This document shows, in pieces, positions 46,122 to 61,386 of a DNA stretch of 64,000 nt. Source of the DNA: Dillenia suffruticosa (lineage: Eukaryota > Streptophyta > Magnoliopsida > Dilleniales > Dilleniaceae); NCBI GenBank assembly GCA_033439265.1, contig JAVTVX010000012.1, positions 2,841,001-2,905,000 of the forward strand, read 5' to 3'. Position 1 is the stretch's first letter. Each line of letters starts with the position of its first letter. The position numbers and the translations under genes were made by a program. The notes beneath the pieces were generated by a model, which ran no database searches, was not told the DNA's origin, and saw only the letters and a list, made by a program, of their open reading frames with translations.

Positions 46122-49100
46122 TCAAGCTGTTCTAAGTGGCGGCGATACCAGTATTACACCATCTCCTCGAACAAAAAGAAATGGAATTGTCCTCCTTGTT
46201 GTCTAAAACATAACGCAAAAGGTGTCACAAGAAATCATACATCATCAAACAAATAGTTAATAATGGCAGAAAAGTTTCATCAGAATATATCTGCATGATA
46301 AATGCTTTAAAAATACACTTTTTTTTTAATCAAAGAATACTTAAGACTTCGTGGGTTATTCCCGAATTTTAATGTCTCCAGGACAAGCAACAGTGGACAT
46401 TTCATGTCTCTACTCTTGACATTATCTCCGGTACAAAATAGCAATAAGTAGAGTTGAACATATTTGTTACTTTTCCTTTCCTGGAGACTGTTTCGCACTC
46501 CAAGTTCTTTCAAACACTAAATGAACTTTTTCGACAAGCTATACTAGATAAAAGGCAACATCTAGTCCGCCTCATCAGCTATCTATGATAGGCACAAAAC
46601 ATGACATGCAAATGGCCCTTTGCAGCATACAGAAAGATATATACTACTATAGCCATTTCATGTCACACGAGGATCCCCACCAAGTTCCCGTTGTTGGATG
46701 TGTGCATAAATAACAAGAAGCGCCAGTATCAAATCTTTGTACTTCCAATCCATTGCATTTCAGGCATAGGTCAACTCATTATTAGGAAATACAGTTTGAA
46801 GTGTGATGCCAAAGAATACGAAGTTTCACTAAATTACCACTAGAATTTGTCCCACAAACTTTCTTTCTTAGGAAAAGAAAAAAAAAAAAGGAGATAAGGA
46901 GATGTGAGTGGTTATTGTTGACACTCGAAAGTTAATTTTAAATTTGTGAATATTATCAATTTTATCCCTTAGATGAGAGTCCATAATTTTTTTACATTGA
47001 AAATGTGACTGCGCCTCAAACTGTGGCTTCATGAAAAGCCACAGTTCCCGTCATAATAGCAATAGATATGCGCAATCTTCTGAAATTAATGTCTATAACC
47101 AGGAAAAGATACTAACCACCTATTTCTGATGCAAATCTATATGCTTTTCTGTTTATTGTCTTCATTTCTCTCCACCAAAGAGAAACCACTTTTGTTAATA
47201 CAATTCCCAGCAAGACAATGACACCCCAAAGTAACCATGTCCCAGTCATCCATAATGACTAAAGTATGCTAATTCACAACAGATTAATGCTGGCTTAATT
47301 GTAAAAAGCATTCCACATAAGAAATATGGAAATACAAGAATTTCCTTCTTGATTATTTCAAGGTCAGCTCAACCTTTAATTTTAGCTCACCGGATATGCC
47401 TTTGGACTCACCTGGTGCACAAAGTACTCCATGACTTAGTGTGGGGGTAAGGAGATAGTGGGTGTATATGTACGCAGCCTTCCCCTTGCATTTTTTGCAA
47501 AGAAACTGTTTCCACACCTCGAACCCGTGATCTCAAGATCACTAAAGGAGCAACTCTACCGTTGCGCCAAGATTCGCCCTCTCACTAGGTATGCCTTTGC
47601 GTTAAAAAAAGTATAACATCTCATAGTGATTACAATGAAAGGATCTCTTCAGTGTAAGAGAATCTTAAATTCTAAACATGTCCCTATGGACAGGGGGTTG
47701 TAATCCATTTGGAGCTCAAAGATAGCCTAGGTTAAAAAATCCTTAAGTTGAGCCTTCTTTATGAAAGTAGAAACTTGAAAATGATAAAATTGAGATATGA
47801 CATGCACAGTACCAAGTTTTTAGCATCCATCAACTAGATTCCAAAAAGCTAATTGAACCATTTAAACTGAAGTAATCATTTTAACTCCATCTCATCCTGA
47901 AACCTTCATATTTAATTGTCACACAACTTTTGCATGCTCTCTGATGTGATTATAATGGCAACAAAGAAAGGACCTAACCAATTACTGAAGCATCTCATTG
48001 TATGCCTCCATATTTGTTACAATGAAATGATACACAAGTGGGTTTTCAGGTGTTAAACAAGATTATTGAGTTGGACATGGCACACATGGTCACTGGAAGC
48101 ACTAACATGTAACTTCCTAAGGTGCACTATAGGTGAAGAAGTAGAAAATTTCAAAATAATTCAAAAAAGGTAAGAAACATTAATTATTTTGCAGATGGCA
48201 TAAATCTTATTTACCACAGCAGAGGTATCGAAAGACATAGTTATTAGCAGTCCTAGTGCTTAGATAGATACACAAATCTGAAGTTATGAACCATTCACCT
48301 ATTAGATTGTTTCCAAAATCTATCAAAATTCAGAGCCTTATATTCAAAATTACTCTAAGCTTTGCCCATAGTAACTAACAAATTCCATCTTTCAAATATT
48401 AGCAATTCTAGTAGTTTCAAATCTGATAGGACCAAAGACCCATAATTATTTATAATTGATCATTTAGGAAATTATAGTAGCTTGAAAACAAGATGAATAA
48501 TTATGCGAATAAGGGAGCTAGTGATCACAGTGCATACCCTGACAATCTCCTCGTATGTTTCATCATCTATTTCTACAGTAGTAACAATTTCTTCTACATC
48601 TCCAAGTATCATGTTTAGATGCTGATCATAGGCCTGCAATTAAAAAGATTGTTAACACAAAAGAAGAGACAGTAAGCAGTAAGCAGAGAATAGGTTCGCC
48701 ATAAAGAGCAACTAGCAAATTAACACTAGTTATGCTATTTCGTCCTAACCCCTGAATGATGCATTATCCTGTCAATTGTTAATGGCAATAGTCCATTCCA
48801 TTTGCACATGAATTACAAACTATGTCATGTTACTAAGATGGGAGATGAAATTCTCTCCACTTGGGGTGAAGCCAGAAATTTATATAAGGAGGTGAAGCAC
48901 AACAGATATTTAGGGTTATAATTCCAGGGGCCATGACGTAATTTTTAGGGTGGACAAACAATATTTGGGTCATAATTGTGAAATTATATATAAAATTCTT
49001 TTTTTTTCTTTGAATTTCAGACGGGCAGCTGCCCCCGCCTCACCCAGTCACCACAACCTCAAAATGTCATAGTCATAGGGCTCTCCACTTTTTTACCAAT

Positions 49101-49760
49101 CTCATCTTTACATTAATTCTAGCACACGAGGAAACGCTAACAAAAGGCATTCACCCCCCTTCCTCAGCCATTTTTTCAATGCTTGAACCCTTGCAACTCC
49201 AGTAATTACACCATTGTTGTTTAAGACACCATAATATAATGCTCACTTGCTACTTTATCATTCTTGAAGATTATTCTTAATAGTAAGCACATACCAATTC
49301 TCACAAGACATCTCAACCCAACCATAACCCTTTTCCTAAAATTCATCAAACATGCTATATCCTCAAAGAAATTGATTCTTGTAAAATCATAGAAACCCCA
49401 GAGATGGGAAAACTATCCTTGTAAGGAAAAGCTAACCTAAAAACCTTACATTTGAATACAAACCCTAATTTTCTTCGGTGGGTCCAAAAGTAAGAATTGT
49501 AAAATTGAACCCTAATTACCAAACAAAACAGAAAGTAAAAGAAAGGGTCTAAGCAAAACCAAAAGCCCTCGAAACAATTTAAAAAATAATAATAATAATA
49601 ATTTGAACAGCTAATTCAAATCAAATAGATAATAGAAGAAAAATACGTGAAGCTTCCCGCGAAGTTCTCTGTCAGAACGAAGCTTGACGTAAATTCTTTC
49701 ATCAAGGCTGAGTCTGATCAGATCCAATGGCTCTTTCACTGCACTCTCTTCTTCACTCCC

Positions 49761-49763
<3 letters not shown>
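46122..49763 (-). CDS. LSM3: U6 snRNA-associated Sm-like protein LSm3, complete
   Basis: LSm3 is a subunit of the heptameric LSm1-7 (cytoplasmic decapping) and LSm2-8 (nuclear U6 snRNA) rings. Exons on the minus strand are 49763-49647, 48633-48538 and 46202-46122, all in phase 0 with GT-AG ends, total 97 residues, the expected size. The Sm1 motif ([18 protein letters not shown], then [15 protein letters not shown]) and Sm2 motif ([15 protein letters not shown]) are clear. A CT run at 49765-49794 lies in the leader. Intron 2 (about 2.3 kb) carries a SINE at 47405-47589; intron 1 carries the repeat at 48866-49050. Confidence 0.97.
47405..47589 (-). mobile_element. Au-like tRNA-derived SINE, copy in LSm3 intron 2
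   Basis: About 185 bp, minus strand, flanked by TATGCCTTTG at 47395-47404 and 47590-47599. Read on the minus strand, box A-like TGGCGCAACGG and box B GGTTCGAGG are intact, followed by the GGAAACAG...GGGGAAGGCTGCGTACATATAC body and a 3' end near GTACTTTGTGCA. It is in the same sense as LSm3. It is closer to a tRNA-like head than the copy at 43499. Confidence 0.9.
48866..49050 (+). repeat. Unclassified repeat of about 190 bp, copy in LSm3 intron 1
   Basis: Partner of 44318-44510. Both copies lie in introns of neighbouring minus-strand genes and share orientation and block order. No clear target duplication was found by eye. Confidence 0.6.
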
Positions 49764-49796
<33 letters not shown>

Positions 49797-52700
49797 GGGG
49801 AAGAAGACCGCGCGTTTTCCTTTTCGGCACTCTCGCGGTCGCTTTAATTTCAACTCACCAACGTTTTCGGGTCTAACCCGACTCGTTTGTTCAAATCGGA
49901 GCTTTGTAATTGTAAGGCCGCGTTGGGCTGAAACCATGAACCACCAGATTTCTGGGCCAAGGAACTGGGCCTGAGCCATACTTGACTCCGAAATCAATAA
50001 ATTTTTTTTTTTTAAAATGAAAAAACTCAAAATTTTAATCTTTCTAAGTTCTACTCATATAATAGATTTTCATTCTGTGTTCGAAGAGTTTGAATCTAGG
50101 TTGTCAATTTCATTTTCATTTTCATGTAGCTGTATCACTTCAAAATTCAGAATAAAGTAGAACAATTTTTATCTTAATTACGATCTCAAATTATCTCGAT
50201 TTTTTTGATTAAATATCAGTAAAAATACTTTATATTTGACTTAATTGTTTCATTTTGGATAAAATAAAGCCAAAACTAGAATTGTATTACATAAAAATTC
50301 TAGACTTTGAAATTAATTTCAAAGCTCAAACAATATTATGACAAAACTTTGAATTACACTAATTGGAATTAATTTAAACTTTGAAATTTAATTTTAGATA
50401 TTTAACATTGTGTTTGTGCTGCATAAATTGAAATTAATTTATCTTTAAATTTGGGTTAGAATTCATGTATTTTATATGTTCGTTTCATAACATAACTCAT
50501 AACTATCATCATATATATTTTATAATTGAAATAAATATATATTTTATAATGATGTCTTGTTTTCTCATATAATAATTCAATAGAATAGAATATGTCGTAT
50601 TTTAGTTGATAAATGACATAATTCATACTATCAACCCAAAAAAAAGAATAAACACACACTGAATTTAAATTGTAAAAAAAAAAAGAAAAAATTAAAAGGG
50701 GTTCATCAATGGCCACCTTGGACCAAGTGTTTTTTTATTTAAAACCGATTGGTATTCAAAATTATAATTTAACTAATTCGATCTAAATATTGTCAGATCC
50801 AATTAAAAGAAAACTCTCATAATATAATCTTTAATGCAAGACTTTATTAAAAAACTTAACACGTTTATCCACTAGGGTGAATATCCAGAACATCTACCGA
50901 CTTGGAACAAGTGTTAAGCATTTCGTGAGAAGATCCTTAAATTCAACGAAAATTATAATGAAATTATTTAGAAATCCAAATACAACGAAAGATTAGAGTG
51001 TAATTATTAGTAACCATTGAATTTTTATAAATGAATTTGCCTCTGTGACTCAAATGGGGAAGGTGGAAATATAAGTGTCTATTTTTGTGCTGCATCAAAA
51101 AGAAGTGTCTGTTTTCGACCTCTGTGTCCCCCATGCTATAAGTCGGATTAGTCCAAATCTAAGCTTCTGTGCCATAGCCTAACCCAAGATCAGGCCACTC
51201 CAAACAATGCCCGCTCTGCTATCATGGAGCTTTTCCACTCGACCAGTGCTGCTCTGTAATGGCTGGGGCCCAAATTAAAGCTTGGGAATAAATAGGTTGA
51301 GAGAGAGAGAGAGAGAGAGAGAGACAGATATCTATCAATATCAATGATGAACAGAGAGAAAGGGAGACGTAAGACATGGATCGGATTTTGTGATTTCACT
51401 CGGGAATAAATTCCTAATTTTAATCCAAACTAGCGGTTAAAAATACACCTCTATTCAATCATGGTGAAATTTCCTAGCTCTTCGTATAATTCATTTCATC
51501 TTTACCATATCTCATCGTACACCTGTCGGTCGGTCAAACAACTTCTCAAGCATTCACCGCACAAATCTTACTAAAATCATGAATTTAAAAAAAAAAAAAT
51601 TTTATGAGATTTGAAACCGATTTATGAGATTAAAAAAAAAATTATAATCATTAAAGACTTACTACAGGCAAACATTTTCATCCAAATGTTGAGTGCCAAA
51701 AAAAAAGTCCATATCAAAGAAACCCTCTATTTTCCAGAGAACTCAACCATCACCACCTCTCTCCGTCTGTTGGGAATTTGGACCCCTACCTACGTGCAAA
51801 ATGGTGTAGTGTAGTATGTGTAAATATGTTTTCCACGTGCACGGTTACGTACACCTCATTCTCTTCTTCAACATTTCCACCCCAGCAACCATCACCGTGT
51901 CGGCACCCAATTCTTTTGACCGCTTCCCTCCCCCACCCCCCCAAAAAAAAAGGAAAAAAAATGCCCATCACCTCTCAAATCGTCCTTTGACGGAAATTTT
52001 CCATCTTTCTTTAGCCATTGGACGGGTCAAGTTTTGTTTAATCCAAGCTTGTGTTAATTTATTTTTATTCCATTTAAAATATATTTTAAATTTCAAATAG
52101 ACAGTTATTAAATAAAAAAAAAAAATTAATAACAACTCCCCATAATACAAAATATAAGAATATTAAAATAAAAAGTTAAATTATAGTATTAAGACAAGAC
52201 TCATATCTTAAAAACCAACAGCTAAGGTGTGAATGATTCCATATTTGATCCTTCACAAATGACTGATTCAATAGACAAGACGACTTCAATGTGAGTTTCG
52301 AATTTAATGTAATCCTTTAACTTTAAAAGCTAACTATGAAAATAAAATATTTCTATATTTATATACTATATTCTGTATTTTAATTTTGTCGATACGATGA
52401 TTTAATAATTATTTATTGAATTTCATAAATATGACGCTGTAATCTTTTACTTACCCTTATCCCGTTGCATTTATTTACGGTTTTAATATTTTATTTTTTA
52501 TTCTTTAAATTTATTAATTAATTTGGTTTTAGGTTTTTAAAAATAGTGAGAACCAATAAATCTTTACTATTGATAAAATATACACACCAAAAAGTGTTTT
52601 GATTTTGTCCAAAATATATAATACTTCAATTTAACTATCTCTTATTGTATTTTTCGTAATTTTTTCTCTCAAATTTATTTTTAAATTAAATTTTCTAGTT

Positions 52701-53959
52701 CAAACAGCTTCGTGGCAAATGCAATGGATCATTTGCCAACTTTGCGTAGAAATCTTTTATTATTGGGATGGGCTTTTAAACTTTTTATGGTTCACAAAAA
52801 TCCCATGATTATTTGAGTTGAGTCTGGGAATGGTAAAATAAAATTTGAGAAAGTTAACTTTTAAAAATGAGTCTCACAGTACTTGAATATGATTATTTAA
52901 GTAAAATCTGAATATCGACAATAAAAATGAAAAAACCCATGATTATTTCATGCAAGAAAAGGTAGGAGAAAAATCCAGATATTTTTGAAGAAATGAAACG
53001 ATTCAAGTAATTGGGAAAGGAAAAGGAAAAAATAATGCATGGATGAGGTTAGTCGGGATCAATCGTAGGTCCATGGGCCATGCAGGGTCACTGTCTCACT
53101 CTCATTGGCTGGAAATTTGAAATCTTATTCTAGTAACCATTGCTTTGGCTAATGTCAAAAAAATCAACTTTGCTTTCAACCCACAATTCTAGACTCTAGA
53201 GCTTTCTTTGCTTATTTGCATGGCTCTAAACTTGTCCAAATTGACAAATATATCCCTTTTTAGTATTTAATTATTCCATCATAATTTCCACCTCTCCTCC
53301 GTGTCAACAAATGGAAGAAATTGTTAAGGAAAAAAAAAATACTATATGACTAGAATATACCGAAATTTTTTTTCAAAAAAATATATTCAAATTTTAATAA
53401 TAATTTTGATTTATCTAATAATTATGTAAGTAAGTTATATACATTATATTATTTTTCTTTTTTAATGTACACAAAAAATAGAAAAAGACAAAAAAATCTC
53501 TTAAACTATGATAATTTAATTGTGAAAAAAGATTTATCTAATCAAATTCTGCATAATATTTCGACTAATTGCTACAATAATTTTTATATTTTTCTTATAT
53601 ACATAAAGTTAGGCCAAGTGATCAATGGATAGTTAATTTAATGACATGTGATATTAAATTTTTTAATCAAATTTTTAAATTTTATTTACGATTTGGATAT
53701 GAAAAAAATTATGTTGGAAGAGTAAACTCTGTTAATAAATCATTATAAATTTTAATCAAATTAATTAAAATATGAATCTGAATATCGATCGGGTTGCGGG
53801 GTAAAACAAAAAAGTTACGCTAAGTGTAACGTGGTGTTTGCCGGGTCAACAAGGCATTTAATATTGAGAAGAATCTTCAACATTAATTCAAGAGAGTCAA
53901 CCAATACGGCATACTTGTTTGCAAATTAAAAGTTTCCAAATTTTGTAGACTTCATAAAG

Positions 53960-53993
<34 letters not shown>

Positions 53994-55621
53994 GTAAGAT
54001 TTATTTGAAGAGGAACATCATCATTGAATCGGTGTGAATTCGTGCTGGCAAAATTTAAACAAATGTAAAAGAAAATGTCAAACGTTGCCACCGGAAAACC
54101 TCAATGTAAATCCAATGACTTGCATCTAAAACAACTTGAGTTTTTTTTATTCAACAAAACTACCACTTTCTTATTTTACACTTAACGGGTCATATCCTCC
54201 CTCTTGTAATCCGTAATTCAAATTTCATTATAATAAAAAAATATATATTATTTATACTTTCATTTTCATTTTATATTTATAATAAAAAATTATTTATAAA
54301 AAATACAAACCTCATAGAAATCAATCAATTATATAAAAAAATAAGTATAATATATGTATTAAGTAATTCATCGATATGAAAATATTTAAAATATTATATC
54401 AATTACGTTGGATAATACTTGAATTTATTTTATTTTATAAATAAGTCGAATTGATTATGAAATGATTAGTTAGTTTAATTAATAAATATAAAATTATATT
54501 TATATTTAAATAAATCAGATTAGGGGTGATTCATTTCTTCCTCTTCTCTTTCTTCAAATTTTTTTCCAAGTCACCCATCGCCGAATCGAAAATTCCCCTT
54601 CAGAAAGTACACGGAAATTCATGATATGCACAAAAAGGAGAAAACAGTAAATTCACATAAATAATATTGCCAAAGGCGTTGGAAAAACACAAGGCCTACG
54701 TGGGCCGCCTTTTTAACTAAATTCAGACAACTTGTCATCCCATTTGTCCTTATCTCTCTCCTGTTGTCGCCGTTTGCTGACGATAAAATTTCTCTCTTCT
54801 CTCTCTGCCCCTCTGTCTCTCTGTCTCTCTGTCTCTCTCTCTCTCTCGCTATCCCAAATTCCAAATTTTACCCCTCACTCACATCTTGAAGAAGAAAAGG
54901 GCGAAAACTTCAATTCAACCCCACCAACCTTCACCCATACTCAACCTCTTACTTAGCTGTAAAACCCAATAATATAATACATAATAATATTAAATGTGTG
55001 AAATCGGGGGAGAGAGAATCATGTCCGTAATTAAGGTTTTGTGGGTTAAAAAGAAATCAGATCAAACGATATTTTTCATGCAGGAAAATAAGTTTTAAAT
55101 TTAAATAAAATTAAAATTAATATTTTAAATATAATAATTGTAGTTCAAATCAGATATTTTATTGAATGAAAAAACTTTCATCCTTAGTTCTCTTTTAATA
55201 GGAAAATAAAAAATAAAAAAATTAATTTAATTATATAAATAAATTAATTATTAAAAATATAAGTGGGAGGAGATCAAGAATTATTTTCTAGTAACAAAAA
55301 GCAACATTCATTTGGAAAAGAAATCAACATTTCACCATCCGTCAAGGGCCACACCCCAATTAAACAAAATCTTCTCCATCAAACCCTAATTCACCCCCAC
55401 ATGCTGCCTTACTTAACATGACATCCACCCAACCCCCAAAAAAAGTTAGACAGAGAGAGAGAGAGAGAGATGAGAACGAGAGTGATAAAGAGATAAGAAA
55501 AGTGGAAAAAATAGAACCCTAGAAACTGAAACCCCATTTGAAGAGCAAAACAAAACAAACCTCACCCCCCCCCACAAAAATAAAAAATTTTACCGCTGTA
55601 AAAAATTTTCCGGCGAGACCC
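49764..55621. other. AT-rich spacer between LSm3 and trihelix gene
   Basis: Nearly 6 kb without a recognised gene. It starts with the LSm3 leader. GA microsatellites lie at about 51300-51323 and 55450-55470, a TA microsatellite at about 53962-53991, and a CT/GTCT-rich stretch at 54790-54848. The last few hundred bases (from about 54700) look like promoter and leader of the trihelix gene, with CT-rich tracts. The middle is simply AT-rich. Confidence 0.5.
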
Positions 55622-57663
55622 ATGTTGGGAAATTCAGCTCCGGGCGGTGTGGAGAAGAAGGAAAGTGGAGGGGATATAGTTGGATTAATCGGCAAAGACA
55701 AAGCGCGAGAGAGAGATAGTAATTCAACAGGGAATAGATGGCCCCGTGAAGAGACTTTGGCCTTGTTGAAGATAAGGTCTGAGATGGATATTGCATTTAG
55801 AGACTCTAGCTTGAAAGCTCCTCTTTGGGATGTTGTTTCCAGGTCCGTTCTGTCTCTTTTCTTTCCTTCAATTTTTTTTTTCTTTTTTTTTTTTCCTGGG
55901 TTTTTTCCTTTGGTTTCTAGATATCAATTTGAGGTGGTTTCCGCTGTTATTTATTTATTTATTTTTTCCTGGGAGAGAGAGATAGAGAGATTCTATCTCC
56001 TTTCATTTGGGTTTCCTTTATTAGTTCGTAAAAATATAAGAGAATTGGGTTTCGAAGGATGGAATCTGATGTTTTCTTCTCAGTTTAAATACTTGTTTTT
56101 AGTTAAGCATGGAGAAAAATAGTTGATGTGACATACATAGATCATTTTATTACTCTTCCAAAGCACAACCTTCTCAGAATGATTTAGTTTGCCTGGACCC
56201 AATTTTATTTGTCTTTTAATTTGCGAAATTTTATGGTTTTAGCTTTCAAATTTCAGATGGGTATGAATATTTTTTGATGGGTTTGAGGTTTATGAGATTT
56301 TCGTTATCTGTTCTTGGTGTTGGGGGTGCAATTTGTAATTTTGATGATTTTGAAGTTATTAGTTAGGACAAACACTAAATTTTAGTGAAAAACTGTTGTC
56401 ATCAGGAAATTATCTGAGCTTGGATATAATAGAAGTGCCAAGAAATGTAAAGAGAAATTTGAGAACATCTTCAAGTATCACAAGAGAACCAAAGATTGCA
56501 GATCTAGTAAACAAAATGGCAAGGCATACAGATTTTTTGAGGAATTAGAGGCACTAGAGCATCTAGCAGTTCCTTCTTCCTCGGCTGAATTCAATCAGAT
56601 TAGTACTGAACCCGCGAGAACAACAATATTGACTACCCAGCCAATGCTAACAAGAACAACAACAAATGACCCAACAAATGTTGTTAAAGAAGCTGTGCCC
56701 ATTACAATCCACAACCCTATTGCGGAATTCATGTCCACTACATCAACTTCCACTGCATCATCGTCGGGCAAAGATTACAAAAGTAGTACTAGTAAGAAGA
56801 AGAGGAAAATGGGGGAGTTTTTTGAGAGATTACTGAATCAAGTGGTGGAGAAACAAGAGAAATTGCAGAAGAAGTTTTTGGAGGCATTGGAAAAATGCGA
56901 GAATGATCGGATAGCGAGAGAGGAGGCTTGGAGGGTGCAAGAATTGGCTAGAATTAAAAGGGAACATGAACTTTTAGCACAAGAAAGATCGGTTGCAGCT
57001 GCTAAGGATGCTGCAGTGATTGCATTTCTGCAGAAGATTGCGGAGAATTCAAATTCTTTCCAGTTACCAGAGAACTTATTTCAGGCGGAGAAATCAGCAG
57101 AAAAACAAGAGACTAATAGTGGTGAGATTGCGATCCATTCAAGCTCTTCTAGATGGCCAAAGGCCGAAGTCGAAGCATTGATCAAATTGAGGACTAATTA
57201 CGATGTTCAGTATCAAGAGAATGGGCCTAAAGGATCTCTATGGGAGGAGATTTCAGCAGCGATGAAGAAACTTGGATATGACAGGAGTGCCAAGAGGTGT
57301 AAAGAGAAATGGGAGAATATAAACAAGTATTTTAGAAGAGTTAAAGGAAGCAACAAGAAAAGGCCTCAAGATTCGAGGACATGTCCCTATTTTCACCAGC
57401 TTGATGCACTCTATAAAGAGAAGACCAAAAGGATTGATAATTCAGATAATTCAGGTAGCAATTTGAAGCCAGAAGAGCTTCTGATGCAAATGATGGAAGG
57501 GTCTCAGAGGCAACAAACGAACACTGAAGAGAGAGGTAGTGAAAATATTGATGGTCATGTTCGAGAGGAAGAAGATGAAGATGGTGAGGATGAAGATGAA
57601 GATGAAGGAAATGCCTATGAAGTTGTAGCTAATAATCCTTCTTCTATGGCAATCATGGAATGA
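55622..57663 (+). CDS. GT-2-like trihelix transcription factor, complete, two exons
   Basis: Nuclear DNA-binding protein of the GT-2 clade, whose members bind GT elements. Exons 55622-55842 and 56406-57663 join in phase to 492 residues. The amino-terminal trihelix domain starts at NRWPREETLALL (about residue 38) and ends near 125; the second starts at RWPKAEVEALIKLR (about 322) and ends near 410. Between them (about 209-290) is the GT-2 central helical region, Glu/Lys/Arg-rich and probably coiled coil. A basic KKKRK precedes it and may be a nuclear signal. The C terminus has an acidic run. The intron sits inside the first trihelix, as in relatives. Start chosen at MLGNSAP; the frame is open upstream but has no ATG. 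Confidence 0.95.
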
Positions 57664-59214
57664 ACAAGAGAGAAGCTTTTTTTCTGTGGAAAGCAGAAGC
57701 TGCGCTCTTGCTAGTTTTCTTTGAAGGGGTAAGAGTCAAACATACAACAGAAAAGCCTGTGTCCAGAGTCCAATGTATATTTTTAAGTTTTGTAATGAGG
57801 GGTTTTTTTTTTTTTTTGGAGTTTAAATTATGATACTACATTCAAACATGCACCAAGTAAATGTATTGACCACACACAATAGTTCACAAATTGGGTGAGT
57901 AAGGTAGATCATGGTTCGTAAGGGGAGTGTTTGTGTTGTTTTCGAATAGAGGCATTGGAGTCCATAGTCATACAATTGTTGTCAGTGTTTACTATTTAGT
58001 CATGTAATCATCATTCGTTGATGAGAAAGCGAGAGAATAAGAATGTGATAGTGTGTAATACAAGCTATGAATGAAACAAACTAGATGTGGTTGGGGGGGG
58101 GGCGCTAAAATGTGTGGTTTAAGGGATATTTTTATTTCTTTATTCGGGTTGACAGTTCAGACCCCATTCGTGTAAAAGTGGAGATTGGTTGGTTTCATTT
58201 GTTTGGATCAGTAAAGGCTAGTTTTATTAATTAATTAAAAAGGTATATTGCTTGAAAATTGTTGATCTTGAATATATATTGCCCACGGATATAGTCTTAA
58301 ATATGATGATTAAAAGATGAGGCAAAGGACATCTGAGTCATCACTTTGACCTGCTTTACCATCGTGTCTTATATTCAATTATTAGAGTTTCTATCAGGGA
58401 GGATTTATCAGAAGTGTAGTCTTTACAACATATCTGATCAGCCACAACCAATCAATTCAGTTTACCGAGCGGAAAGAAACAAAATTCAAATCTCTTAAAA
58501 TTCTTATATTTGAAATTTGAGAATAAAAAAATTAAATTGAAAGAATTTTATTTAAAAAAATTAAACTCGATAGCAATCAAATTGTATTAATTAAAACATA
58601 ATTTTAAATACGATCGATTATTTAAAAAAACAAACAAACACATTTTATGTAAGAGCATTTAATATACTATTTCATAATATCAGGTTCACTTGTATGAATG
58701 TATTGAATAAATTATTTATTAATAAATTTGAAACTAAATTAATATTTTGTATTCTTAACTGAGTAACTATGATTATTATTAAAACAGTGAGAAATATTTG
58801 AAAATTGCTATATCTACATAAATTATATTAAAAAAAAAAATCCCCTGGCATGCTCAGGCATGAAACAAAGTATCATGGACTCTGGTGGTGATTATCAGTA
58901 AATCATTTCCAACACATCCAGAAAATAGCTTCATAGATTGTAGCTTGCCACTTGGTGGATCTAATGACTGTACCAAAACTATGTCGGAGTTTTCAAATTG
59001 GCTGGACCCCACCAAAGCCCATTAAAAGCAAAGATAAAATCATGACTCACGACACATCTGAGCCATTAATAGGGCCCGCCCTAATCATATCCACATCTCT
59101 CCACCGTCAGCTCACTTTCTCTCTCCTCGAGATCACATCAAATTCTTCGGCTAAAACCCCTCTACGCCCCCCACTCTCTCATTCAACTCTGTCAAGCTCC
59201 TCAGGTTGTCATCA
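57664..59214. other. Trihelix 3' UTR and spacer
   Basis: Probable 3' UTR to about 57860, then AT-rich sequence with short homopolymers (poly-T at 57806-57820, a G-run near 58094-58102). From about 58900 the composition becomes richer in C and includes the leader of the next gene. No gene recognised. Confidence 0.5.
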
Positions 59215-59778
59215 ATGGCGGACTGTGAAACCCACCGCTCAATAATACCAAAAGAGACAGCCCTCCAAGCCTTGAACACTATAATCCAACTCCACTTCGA
59301 GAAAACCTTAGAAAAGAAACGGGCCGTGGACCTTCAAAAGAAGGAACTCCGGAAACTTTTCCAAATCTTCTTCCTGTTTCTGGGCCTGGTCTTTTTAGCC
59401 CAAGCCCAGTCACCAAAACTCCAATGCCGGCATTGTTGGATACCCATTGGGATTCTGTCTCTGGCCCACTTGAATTTCTATGTCTCCGTGGCCCAAACAC
59501 TTAGGTGCATCAATGGGTTCAAGTATCAGAGAAGGTGTCACAAGTTGACACTTGGAGTGGCAACAGAGAGACTGCGGCAGCTGAAAATGAGAATCTCCGC
59601 TGCAGGCGGCGGAGGAGAGGAGTGTGAGGTCGGTGGAGATGAGCTTGAAATACATTATCAAGAGCCACCGGAGAGTTACTTTGGTAAGTTTAAGAGGAAT
59701 TGGGCCTTGCATTTTGGCTTCTTGATTTTGATCTACGCATTCATGGTTTCTTCTTCTGTTGTCCTACTTTGTTTTTAG
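59215..59778 (+). CDS. Predicted plant membrane protein, uncharacterised
   Basis: A 187-codon intronless frame starting MADCETHRSIIPKETA. I do not recognise a named family. Features visible: a polar N-terminal helix (residues about 13-47), a hydrophobic segment FQIFFLFLGLVFLAQA near 49-64, a second WIPIGILSLAHLNFYVSVAQ near 76-95, a basic region (FKYQRRCHKL, RLRQLKMR), a Gly/Glu-rich loop near 130-150, and a C-terminal hydrophobic segment near 165-187 ending in ...VVLLCF. This suggests three membrane spans. The ATG follows a CT-rich leader, and codon use appears normal. Function unknown. Confidence 0.75.
   Translation: MADCETHRSIIPKETALQALNTIIQLHFEKTLEKKRAVDLQKKELRKLFQIFFLFLGLVFLAQAQSPKLQCRHCWIPIGILSLAHLNFYVSVAQTLRCINGFKYQRRCHKLTLGVATERLRQLKMRISAAGGGGEECEVGGDELEIHYQEPPESYFGKFKRNWALHFGFLILIYAFMVSSSVVLLCF

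Positions 59779-61386
<1,608 letters not shown>

Noticed and set aside
47540-47585. Possible tRNA gene on the minus strand
   Set aside because: Same reasoning: SINE head with target duplications.
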